Shown here in pieces: positions 18,477 through 27,400 of a stretch of 40,542 bases of DNA (position 1 is the stretch's first letter; every line of letters begins with the position of its first letter). This DNA is from Candidatus Margulisiibacteriota bacterium (lineage in GTDB: Bacteria; Margulisbacteria; Riflemargulisbacteria; GWF2-39-127): assembly GCA_003242895.1 (NCBI GenBank), contig QKMY01000007.1:1-40542 (forward strand), written 5' to 3'. The position numbers were made by a program, and so were the translations under genes. Under the pieces are notes generated by a model. It had not been told where the DNA came from. It made no database searches and saw only the letters and a program-made list of their open reading frames with translations.

Positions 18477-21400
18477 ATGAGAAATAAATTTATTGCAGGA
18501 ATAGAAGAACGAGTAATAGCGCGAAGTGTAAGTGAAATATCCAGGAGCTACAGCACAATTGCTTCTACTCAGCATTTGCGGGCTGTTTTTCCCGGGCAGG
18601 TACTTACTTATAACAGGACCAGTGACGGGTATACCGACCCGAAACTGTATCCAGACCATTGTGTTATCAGCACTCCTTTTTATTCGAAGCTGATCGAACA
18701 AATACCAGAGTTGAAAGATTATTCGTTTAAACTCTTTCGTACTGCCGGCTTAAATTCCAATACCTATATTACCACGCTGATTAACAGCGAAACTAAAGAA
18801 ATCCTTTTATCCAAAGACCTTCTTGAGTTTCTTCGGTTCGGAAAACGTGACTATAAAGGACAGGGAGAAGAACTAGTTGAGTTGGCGATCCTAACTAACC
18901 TGCTCAAAAGCACTGATTCCACGATCCGTAACGGCGCTAGCCGGATGCTGAAAAATATTGATGATAACCAAGAAAAAAGACGAACCCTCAACCGGATTGT
19001 TTCTCTTTATACCAGCCATCTTGCCTTCAACGATCAACAGAAAAAGGAGATCAAAGCCGAAGGGATAACCGTTAACGTCAAGGCCGGTGCCTTTGAAGAC
19101 AATTTGCTTAAGCTCAGCCTGGCGCTGGCCGGAGCCCGTGAGCGGAACACCAATCTCGTTATTTTCCCGGAATTGATTGTCTCTTCTTATCAAGTGCTCG
19201 ATTCCGTCGAATATTCACAATTCCTGGCAAAACAAATGTCCGTTGTACAAAATCTCAACAAACAACAACGTTACTATTTTAAAGAAGACATAACCGCATG
19301 GCTTAGTCAGCAACTGCAATTATACGATATCGATAATACTCGGGCTATCATGAGTGAATTCGCAAAAGCGCTCGACGACATTGATGCCGGAGATCTGGCA
19401 ACCGATTCCTGGCATGATGAAACCAAGCAACCACCGCTAAAACAGGAACGGCTCAGTTTTGCTTTGCAGCAGATACTGGAACGACATAACCTTGAGCCCT
19501 GCTCTGAGATTATCAGACGGCTTGAGAATAATTATGATGCTTTTGGAATGGCCAGCATTATCCCTGTAGCCATTGCCAGTAACGACAAACCGTTCAATGC
19601 TGCATTCTGTTTCCGAGGGGATGGAAGTTTGGGTATGCAGGTTCACAAACAACGGCTAGCTGATGATCCCAGTTCATATTTTTATGAAAAACATATCTTC
19701 TCGCCCGGGGATCATAACCGTAAACATGTGTTTCTCTGGAGAGGGCAAAAGATCGGGGTCTATATCTGTGAAGACATGTGGCAGGAGTCTAACCAAAAAG
19801 TCGCAGCCAAACTCATGGATTCTCAGGGTGGAATTATTCTGGATAAAAGGCTGGAAGGAACGCTGAATAGTGCAGCCGATATTCTGATCAATACTTCAGC
19901 CTCGCCCGAACAGGTCGGATACCTCATTCCTCATAAACTGAACCCGGAAAATTTTCGCAACCTTCGTCCTGGAACAGCGATTATAGAGAACATGGCCTTT
20001 ACACTGGAAAATCCTCGCACCGACACCCGGGAAGATCTGATCCGAACTGTCAGCGAACAATACGGAGTGCCTCTTCTTTACATTAATTCACTGGGCGGCC
20101 TCGACCATATTCTGATGGCCGGTGCAAGCTACCTGACTAACGGTAAAGGCGAGTTCGTCGGGACATCCGAACAATACAAAAACTCGATCCTCAGTTTCTC
20201 GTTCTCTAAAAAAGGAGAAATAAGTGTTGACCAGGTTAACCAGGACTATTTGATCAAAGGACCCGAAGAACAAGCGGTACGGAACCTGATCCTGAGTGTC
20301 GCTGATTACTGGGAAAAAAATAATATCCGGTTTGCCGCTTTCAATAACGATGGAACAGTCCAGGGTGATTTTTTGCAACGTATTCTTGGAGAGGCCCAGA
20401 ACCTTCATCATCAACATCTCGTGGAAAAACTTTATCGTCAGGCACAGGTTGCATGGCCGGACAAGACTCCGCAAGATATCAAAAAGCTAGTCGGGAAACA
20501 AGCATTGGAACAGGCAGTCATTATTAAGACCTTTATCATGCCGGCGATGAACCATCGGTTTTTCAATGTGCTGTTCAAAGGGTTGTGGAACGCTTTCAGC
20601 AACAAAACCGAAGTTCAGGTTTCGATCATGTTCAAGCCGGAATGGTTCCTGTCCGGGATGAACCTTACTTTCCTGGCAGCAATAGGATTATCGAACATAG
20701 CTACACATATCACCGGCAATTATGTGGTTTGGCCATTTATTAATACCTTGCTTAAAATTGCAGGTATACAAGGAAAAAGCTATAAAAATCAAGGAGAAAT
20801 GCTGCCTGATCAGGTAACGAATCCTACTGTATTCCGGGAAACACTCAGCCCGGAGGTGATCAACGAACTGAAAACCGAATTGCACAAGAGTATCCCGGAT
20901 AAAGGTCAACGGAAAAAAATCGATCGGTTGATCGATATCTGGGTTGAGTTGGTTGGTCACGTGGAGAACCTGTTTTTCAATAATATCTCTGCACTCCGTA
21001 GCTATTTAGTGACCCGGGAAATGGACCGGCGGGATGCCAAAGGACAATACGCAGTCAATATAGGATCGCTTACCGAAGACAAAAAGAATCGGGGCAACTT
21101 TACGCCCGGCGGGATTGAAGCAAGCGGATTTGCCCCACTGCAATCCATCAGCAGTGCGACTGTCAAATTGCTTTATCTCTATACGATCAAACAAGATCTG
21201 TCCCAATCTCTGAGCGGTGTCTCTGATTTTGCTCTCTCACGAAAACTTCGCCGGACCATCAGTGATCTGTCTAATACCCGGGATGATTTCAGCTTTTTGC
21301 GCAACATTTTCAGTTTAAACCGGATTGACAAGACTGGTATGCTTCTTTATGAGCTTTCTATCTGGAAAGATATCCGGGCACTTTCTTCTGACCCACACCG

Positions 21401-22247
21401 ACAGGAAGCACTCGATAAAAAGATCAATAAACTGGAAAAAATCCTGGGTAGCAAAGAAGCAACTGTCAAAGCAATGAAAAAACCCTTGAAAATCGGTGGT
21501 CTGGAGTTTAAATTTATGCCGATGCGCTTAAACAAAGTCGCGCCCAGCAGTATGAATGCGCTTCTTGACCGGTACCTCACTACCAAGAACCTTGAGCAGT
21601 TCACTGTTATGAAAGAATTTCTCGATCCGGAAAACCTGTTCAACTGGGAAGAATATGCACAGTATATTGCTTACCATATTCTCCGCTACGAAAAAACGAA
21701 ACATAAAAACCAGGGGATCAATGGTCCGATTTTTAATATAAAAACTCCGGGATCTCACCGGGAAACTGTCTCTCTGGAGCGGTCAAGGCGAGAAGAGATC
21801 GTTTTAACTATACTGGAACAAAGCAAAGTGTATGAGCGCAAAGCGCTACGCGATAGCGCCCATCTGGAACAAACCATAGAGATGTTCGATGATATCGCTG
21901 TTATCAAGGAAGATCGTAACCAATGGCTTGACCGGGATTATGAGCAGCACCGGATTGAAGAAGAACTGACCAGGCTCAGTGAACAAGCGAGAAAACATGG
22001 ACATTATCCAGCAGTCATTATTGACGGGCTCAACAGCCTGACTGACGTTATCGCCTTTAATGCCACCAAAAAACGCGGCTTGAAAACGATTGTCCTGACT
22101 TCCACTGAAGAGCTCAAAGATTTGAAGATTCCTGGGAATATCGCTAATCTGGATTACATCTATGTATTTGACAGCAATACTGAAAAAGAAGAGTATTTGC
22201 AAACTCTCATGGGCACTCCGAAAGCTCATGAAATAAAATATCACTAG
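18477..22247 (+). CDS. Nitrilase/NAD-synthetase (NadE)-like giant protein with degenerate synthetase domain
   Basis: 1256 residues, ATG 18477 after AGAAGGGA. It begins MRNKFIAG, like two other proteins here. Residues ~1-190 are an extension of unknown type. The nitrilase (glutaminase) domain keeps the E-K-C triad: E232 in FPELIVSSY, K391 in VHKQR, C431 in YICEDMW. About 90 extra residues lie between E and K. NASP-type and GGLDHILMAG stretches match glutamine-dependent NAD+ synthetases. The second half can be aligned with the synthetase domain, but the ATP loop SGGxDS is replaced by MPAMNH (688-693), and GTGNxSE by VNIGSLTED. So NAD synthesis seems unlikely. About 300 residues at the C terminus are unrecognised. 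NadE is normally 540-680 residues. It may sense glutamine/NAD or make ammonia for a partner; this is inference. Confidence 0.75.
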   Translation: MRNKFIAGIEERVIARSVSEISRSYSTIASTQHLRAVFPGQVLTYNRTSDGYTDPKLYPDHCVISTPFYSKLIEQIPELKDYSFKLFRTAGLNSNTYITTLINSETKEILLSKDLLEFLRFGKRDYKGQGEELVELAILTNLLKSTDSTIRNGASRMLKNIDDNQEKRRTLNRIVSLYTSHLAFNDQQKKEIKAEGITVNVKAGAFEDNLLKLSLALAGARERNTNLVIFPELIVSSYQVLDSVEYSQFLAKQMSVVQNLNKQQRYYFKEDITAWLSQQLQLYDIDNTRAIMSEFAKALDDIDAGDLATDSWHDETKQPPLKQERLSFALQQILERHNLEPCSEIIRRLENNYDAFGMASIIPVAIASNDKPFNAAFCFRGDGSLGMQVHKQRLADDPSSYFYEKHIFSPGDHNRKHVFLWRGQKIGVYICEDMWQESNQKVAAKLMDSQGGIILDKRLEGTLNSAADILINTSASPEQVGYLIPHKLNPENFRNLRPGTAIIENMAFTLENPRTDTREDLIRTVSEQYGVPLLYINSLGGLDHILMAGASYLTNGKGEFVGTSEQYKNSILSFSFSKKGEISVDQVNQDYLIKGPEEQAVRNLILSVADYWEKNNIRFAAFNNDGTVQGDFLQRILGEAQNLHHQHLVEKLYRQAQVAWPDKTPQDIKKLVGKQALEQAVIIKTFIMPAMNHRFFNVLFKGLWNAFSNKTEVQVSIMFKPEWFLSGMNLTFLAAIGLSNIATHITGNYVVWPFINTLLKIAGIQGKSYKNQGEMLPDQVTNPTVFRETLSPEVINELKTELHKSIPDKGQRKKIDRLIDIWVELVGHVENLFFNNISALRSYLVTREMDRRDAKGQYAVNIGSLTEDKKNRGNFTPGGIEASGFAPLQSISSATVKLLYLYTIKQDLSQSLSGVSDFALSRKLRRTISDLSNTRDDFSFLRNIFSLNRIDKTGMLLYELSIWKDIRALSSDPHRQEALDKKINKLEKILGSKEATVKAMKKPLKIGGLEFKFMPMRLNKVAPSSMNALLDRYLTTKNLEQFTVMKEFLDPENLFNWEEYAQYIAYHILRYEKTKHKNQGINGPIFNIKTPGSHRETVSLERSRREEIVLTILEQSKVYERKALRDSAHLEQTIEMFDDIAVIKEDRNQWLDRDYEQHRIEEELTRLSEQARKHGHYPAVIIDGLNSLTDVIAFNATKKRGLKTIVLTSTEELKDLKIPGNIANLDYIYVFDSNTEKEEYLQTLMGTPKAHEIKYH

Positions 22248-22260
22248 GTTTTCCCACCCT

Positions 22261-22295
22261 AACAAGCCCCTTGTTCCCTAAGGGGGCTTGTTTCG
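22261..22295 (+). terminator. Intrinsic terminator of the NadE-like operon
   Basis: AACAAGCCCC (22261-22270) pairs with GGGGCTTGTT (22283-22292) around a 12-base loop, followed by a short T-rich run. It starts 14 bases after the stop codon of the NadE-like gene. Confidence 0.88.
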
Positions 22296-22395
22296 TTCGT
22301 ATATATATAAATAATTAAGAGTTTGAGGGGGGTAGACTTTCGGAATGATTTAATATTATCATTACTATTATTACTCGATTAGGAGATTGAAAAAT

Positions 22396-22608
22396 ATGAA
22401 TAATGTGAATATTAACTACAAATGCCCTAAATGCGGCAACACCGGCTATGAAACCGATGAAATCAGAACAACCGGCGGTATGTCCCGCTTTTTTGATATC
22501 CAGAATAAGAAGTTCACGGCTGTAACTTGTAATAATTGCAAATATACAGAATTATACAAGGCAGAATCAGGATTGCTTGGTAATATATTTGATCTTTTTA
22601 CAAGTTAG
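22396..22608 (+). CDS. Small zinc-ribbon protein (DUF2082-like)
   Basis: 70 residues. ATG 22396 is chosen over TTG 22387 because AGGAG at 22381-22385 is ten bases from the former and one base from the latter. Two Cys pairs, CPKCG near the N terminus and CNNC near residue 50, form a zinc ribbon. The middle has RTTGGMSRFFDIQNKKF, as in the zinc-ribbon nucleic-acid-binding family DUF2082. The role is unknown; such proteins are short, cytosolic and often stress-related. It stands alone after a terminator and before the TerB-like gene, which has its own promoter. Confidence 0.8.
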   Translation: MNNVNINYKCPKCGNTGYETDEIRTTGGMSRFFDIQNKKFTAVTCNNCKYTELYKAESGLLGNIFDLFTS

Positions 22609-22724
22609 GGATTTTTTCTCTCGATTGAGAAATTTAGGGTGGAGCCGGTTCAGCGCACACTCTTCATATCGAAACAGAATTCATTTTCAATGCCTGTGAC
22701 TGATCAGCAGATTGTGGCACATCT

Positions 22725-22752
22725 GTTTACAAACGTGATATAATTTGTAAAC
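22725..22752 (+). promoter_or_regulatory. Extended -10 promoter inside a perfect 9-bp palindromic operator
   Basis: GTTTACAAA (22725-22733) and TTTGTAAAC (22744-22752) are exact inverted copies 10 bases apart. Between and overlapping them is TGATATAAT (22736-22744), an extended -10 element with a consensus hexamer. No good -35 lies at 17 bp, which fits an extended -10 promoter. A dimeric repressor bound here would block RNA polymerase. The TerB-like gene begins at 22796. Confidence 0.65.
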
Positions 22753-22795
22753 TTAAGGCAACAAGTATTATGTTATATTAGGAGGTGTTTTTTTT

Positions 22796-23374
22796 ATGGA
22801 TCAGGATAGCTTTTTGTTCAAGCAGGGTAAAAACCTGGAAGATTTGTTTTTTTATGATCAGGATCAGAAACTGATTGAAAACCTCAAACTCATGGAAAAA
22901 ATGAAAGAGACTAAGGAAACGTTGTCCCAAGTGTCAGGCATTACCGATGATGCAATATTGGAACGGTTGGTGCAGTTGGATATTCATCCGCAAGTTATGG
23001 CTTCGGTATCAATTATTCCATTGGTTGCAGTTGCATGGGCAGATGGTGTAGTTGATGAGAAGGAGAAGAAATCCGTGTTGGAATGTGCGGATAATGATAT
23101 TTTTAGGAAAAATCAGATAGACCGGGATTTGATAGACTCATGGTTAACACATAAACCTCCGAAGAAGCTAATCGACGCCTGGATAAGTTATGTCCACGGA
23201 TTATGTAAAGAGCTTGATGACGCCCAACTCAAGTATTTAAAAGAACAAATCATGGGTCATTGCGATAAGATAGCGCGTGTCAGCGGAGGTTTTTTAGGGA
23301 TCGGGAAAATTTCGGGAGAAGAATCGGCTATGATTATGCGGCTAGGGAAAGCCTTTGATGTCTGCGGTATCTAG
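22796..23374 (+). CDS. TerB-like (tellurite-resistance fold) protein
   Basis: 192 residues with an ideal ribosome site, AGGAGGTG, seven or eight bases before ATG. The core around 75-100 reads PLVAVAWADGVVDEKEKKSVLECA, with the DG-x-x-DEKE pattern typical of TerB-like helical domains, where acidic residues may bind metal. The C-terminal part has a Gly-rich turn GGFLGIGKIS. The protein is all-helical and cytosolic. TerB-like proteins are linked to stress, metal and phage response, but the exact role is open. It is a single-gene unit with a palindromic promoter upstream. Confidence 0.75.
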   Translation: MDQDSFLFKQGKNLEDLFFYDQDQKLIENLKLMEKMKETKETLSQVSGITDDAILERLVQLDIHPQVMASVSIIPLVAVAWADGVVDEKEKKSVLECADNDIFRKNQIDRDLIDSWLTHKPPKKLIDAWISYVHGLCKELDDAQLKYLKEQIMGHCDKIARVSGGFLGIGKISGEESAMIMRLGKAFDVCGI

Positions 23375-23462
23375 TACAGATTGTCCTATATATGTCTGAC
23401 AAGAACTCAGCTGTATGGAGTAAATACATCATTACTATTAATAGCAGTAATTGCCTCTAAAA

Positions 23463-23495
23463 CTTAGAAAGCCCTTATTTCTAGGGCTTTCTAAG
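23463..23495. terminator. Bidirectional terminator between convergent genes
   Basis: CTTAGAAAGCCC (23463-23474) and GGGCTTTCTAAG (23484-23495) form a perfect 12-bp stem with a 9-base loop. On the minus strand the stem is followed by TTTTAG, so it suits the copper-protein gene best, and it may also stop transcripts of the TerB-like gene. Confidence 0.85.
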
Positions 23496-23604
23496 CCGGT
23501 GTTACCTTTCGGAACGGATAAACCTGACTGGAAATAGAGGGCGCTGATGACAGCCCTAATAAATTTGTGCAGCACGTCTTAAAGCTACTCGAAGTTTGTT
23601 GCTA

Positions 23605-23973
23605 CTATGCTGCAGAACGCTCTCCCATTTTGCCACTCATCTGTCGACATACATTAGCACATTGCCGACAGGTGTCTGCACACATCCCCATTTTCATATC
23701 CTCAAACTGATCACAACTGGCAGCAGTCCATTCACAAATTTCTGCACAGGTATAACAGATGCTCTGGTAGTAATCAGAACCTCTCATCATGACATCTGAG
23801 CATGTATTACACATCTCGGTACAATCAAGTAACATTCGCATATGATTTAGCTCTGCATGGTTTCCGCCAAGTTGCAGGCAGTATGTTTGTGTTTCTGTAC
23901 AGGTGTTAGCACAATCTTTTGTAATACCGATACATTCTCTTATTTGGTCGCTTAACTCAAGTATTTTTGCCAT
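23605..23973 (-). CDS. Cysteine-rich four-helix-bundle copper-storage-type protein (Csp/DUF326)
   Basis: 122 residues with about 16 Cys and many Met, in a CxxxC and CxxC rhythm along four predicted helices (for example CIGITKDCANTC, CTEMCNTC, CYTCAEIC, CADTCRQCANVC). This is the four-helix-bundle copper-binding family; the cysteines face the core and hold many Cu(I) ions. No signal peptide is present, so it is a cytosolic Csp3-like form that buffers or stores copper. GGGAGG precedes ATG at 23973. A near-consensus promoter lies upstream and a strong hairpin downstream, so it is its own transcription unit. Confidence 0.9.
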   Translation of the reverse strand: MAKILELSDQIRECIGITKDCANTCTETQTYCLQLGGNHAELNHMRMLLDCTEMCNTCSDVMMRGSDYYQSICYTCAEICEWTAASCDQFEDMKMGMCADTCRQCANVCRQMSGKMGERSAA

Positions 23974-24014
23974 GTTTTTACCTCCCTTTGATTGATAAGC
24001 TATTTATGGGCGGT

Positions 24015-24043
24015 ATGATAGTTTAGAACCGATATATTGTCAA
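24015..24043 (-). promoter_or_regulatory. Sigma-70 promoter of the copper-storage gene
   Basis: On the minus strand, TTGACA (24043-24038), a 17-base spacer and TATCAT (24020-24015). Transcription should start near 24008, giving a leader of about 35 bases. The bases around the -10 carry a short CGGT...ACCG dyad, which could be a regulator site, but four base pairs is weak evidence. Confidence 0.75.
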
Positions 24044-24109
24044 ATCAGAAGGATAGCCATTGCCGCTTAGTTATTTTATATCCTCAATTCAGTATGGTTT
24101 TCAATATAG

Positions 24110-24313
24110 TTTTGTCTTCTTTTTTACAACATCAAATTAAAAAATGAACTTTTTAAACAAGCAGACCTTATACCCAAAGCGACTAACCAGCATAATTATT
24201 TTACCGAATCAGTCGTTCTCACATGGTTTATCAATTATTTAGCAGCTGACAATAAAGGGGTATATTCTCATCAATCACGTTGGAAATGTTCTTGGCAGAA
24301 TAGAAGTGAATAA
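24110..24313 (+). pseudogene. Possible remnant of a coding region (no start codon)
   Basis: A 67-codon open frame with a protein-like composition, including IPKATNQHNYFTESVVLTWF, ends in TAA at 24311-24313. It has no ATG, GTG or TTG near its 5' end and a stop at 24107, so it cannot be an intact gene. I recognise no family. It may be the eroded end of a gene, or chance in AT-rich DNA. Confidence 0.25.
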
Positions 24314-24451
24314 GGTGCAACATTTTTACTTTACTCTCGGAGGTCGGGAAAGTTGTCAGCGAAATATCCAAAAGGCTGCGTGAACAAACGCTAAGGCTTA
24401 GATTGTTGTTAAATCATTCTTATAAATTATCTTGTGTTTTAAGGAGTATCC

Positions 24452-24493
24452 ATGGCAGTACAAGAAGATAAAGATACGATTATTGCAAGTTAG
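24452..24493 (+). pseudogene. Truncated gene start (13 codons)
   Basis: AAGGAG at 24441-24445 stands seven bases before an ATG and opens MAVQEDKDTIIAS, which stops at 24491-24493, inside the 3' end of the convergent 1585-residue gene. The signals look like those of a full gene, so the rest may have been lost when the convergent gene arrived. It could also be chance. Confidence 0.3.
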
Positions 24494-27400
24494 CTGCTTT
24501 GAGCGCATTGTCATATGCTTTGATCGCCATAAGATAATAGAATATACCTCGTTTATCTCCGATGTCTTTGTTAATATGGAAGGGTACGAGTGACGCATAT
24601 ACGTTAGCAAGCTGAAACAAGACCCGGCATCTCCATGAATCTCCGACCCCTATTCCCTTGAATAGAGAATCTTTTTCCAGGTATTTGTGCATTTGATCGA
24701 AAATACCTATGTATTTTCTGGTTACAGTATCGTGCAGTAAGGGATAAAAAGTAACATCAGGCACTTTTCCGCTGCTGTCTATTTTAATTTGAATATTATC
24801 ATCAAAATAATGCCCGTAGTCATAGAGACCTACGGAACTATGTAATAGTTTAGCCATTTCATAGGCCAAATCATTTCCCTCTTTCATGCCTCTGGGATCT
24901 ATCAGCATAAAGTTAAGGTCCTGATACTGATCGGGTAGCCGAGAAGGATCGAGCAAAATGTTATCAAAATGAAAGTCGCCATGGACATCTACCATACAAG
25001 GCGGAGTTAAAAGCATTCTGATATGTTCATTCTGCTGTATTAAGTCCAGATAATGCGATATGTTATAATATTCCCTGCCATTAATTGAGAGTGCCGGCTG
25101 TGAAATAAGTTGAGCTAGATTTTCGCTTTTTGTTTTTGTTTCCTCAATTCTTTCCCTAACTTTATTCACGTGGAACCGATCGACATAATCACCGACCTCA
25201 TTAGAACTCACTCTATTATATAGACTGTTATTCATTTGATTTACTATTTGTTCGATAGCGGATACAGCTAGTTCTGAACTCAGCTCTCCATCAATGATAA
25301 GCCGGCAGATGCTCTTCCCCCAGTATGGCATTTCGTACATCGCCTGTTCAGGGGAAATCTCATGCTTCAATATTTGAGGAAAGTACCGGGAAGATTCCTT
25401 TGATAAACTGCCTATCCAGTTAATTTCTTCAACGAGTTTTTTATATCCTGGCCCGGTAGCAGTTTTTCTGACAATTAAGCCGTTTTCACTGCCAACCAGC
25501 ACTGTTGAGGCGTATGAGCCACCGGATAATTCCTTTATTATTTCCGAACTGTGGTTAGCCGGTAATAAAGGAAATTCATTCGTATCAGGTATTTGCATAC
25601 TCAACTCAAATAGCGTTATGCCTGAACTGTTTGACTTCAATAACCTACACTGGTAATTTTCTTCTATAGCTTGCTTATTCAGATAATTATCAGATTGCCT
25701 GCTCAGTATAATTAGTAATTTCCCATTCCTTCCCAGATGTGATTTTGCAGTCTTTAGCAAGTTTTGCAATATTTCCCCATTCCAGTCGGTAGTTCTTTCA
25801 TCAGGGATCACAGTCACTCCCGCAGGATAGTCAGATTGAGACATCGGCCGCAACCCGTTATAAATAATATACTCATACTGACCTAAGCCGGATAGGTTTT
25901 TTTGCTCATAAATACGTCCGGGTGAACATTCGTTTGCCAGGCAATTCATTTTAGTAACTGCTGAGGAAAGTGCTGAAAAACATACAGTATCCACATTCAG
26001 CTGTCTCCTGGAAGCATTGACTGTTTGCAGGCCGGATTCTCCATTAAAAACAAGCACGTTGTTGTCATGGCTTATTACGTCAAAAATAGCGCCAACTAAT
26101 GGCTCTATGTCTACATTGGATATTTGCAGAAATTCCTGTTCTTTTTTCATAGAACCAACTGCAGTTTTTCCCATCAGGTCAGCAAATGTCTGATAGTAAA
26201 CATCAAGCCAGGGGGAGTATAATCTTAGGGAATAAAAAAATCCTTTCAAACCAAATAACCTATTGATGCTGTCATCCAAAGGATCTAACTGATCAAAAGG
26301 ATTTTCAATAAATCGTAAATCATGTTTTTTTATTATTTCTTCAGCTTTTTTTAAAACAAAGTCTACGATAGGGTTATCGAGAGGTATGCTGTTCAATTTA
26401 TGTAACCAGACTCCTCGATTGTATCCGGTATCATCATTTTTAAGTGTTAACGATATCGGACAGCCTGCATACGTTAGTAATGTTGCCGAAGTTTCTTTGC
26501 CTAATTCTTTTGGTGATCCCCAAGGCAATTTAATATCTAAGCCGAAAAGACCGGTTATGAAATTTTTATTATTTTCGTTGATTGGTACGTTATTTAACTG
26601 AAAAGTTTTATACTGGCGAAGGTAATCCGGGTCTAGTCCAAACAAATCATTAAGCAGAAAGTTTGTTACGTCATTAATCCCTTCGCTAAAAACTTTTTCT
26701 GCTTTAACATATAAGTTGTTTACCTCGTTCATCGATAACGTAGGTAGCGCAGAAGAACTTTCAAAATTCTTCCCAACCTGAAGGTCATCCGCTGATATTT
26801 GATTGTCAGGATGACTATTGCTTAAATACAATTCGACATAACCATCTCTTGTTCTGACTGTCACTGATCCTTGCTGAGATATTCCTATAATCTGCCCGGG
26901 GCTGGAATCATGATGAGAATTATTCTCTATATCTAGCTTTCGTGCATTTTCTATCATTATTCTTTTGCCTTCATAGGTTGTAAAGGCTTCTGGTAAAAAA
27001 TTTTTAAATACCCTAACTCCAGTAATAATCTCATCCGCTGATAGGTCGCGCCAGTTTATTTGTTTTTGATTATTAATCCCAATATCAATGAGAGGCTCTT
27101 GTTCGCTTTTCTTTTTTCGCCAGGAAAATTTAGTAGGCTCGCCGATTTGTGGTACTGGTAGGTCGGTCCCTTTTCCAATTTCGTCCAGATAGGATACTGC
27201 TGCTGCAGTTGCCATCGGCAAAATCCTCTGGAACATTTGATAAGCGGTTTCGTTTTTATCTATTGGGACATCCCGAACTTGTTTAACTATATTGCCCGCA
27301 TCAAAAGCAGAGTTCACTTCATGCCAGGTAAGCGCAGTGGTCTTTTCGCCAGCGAGTATCTGTGCTTGACGCGGGCTAGCCCCTCTATATTGTGGCAGCG

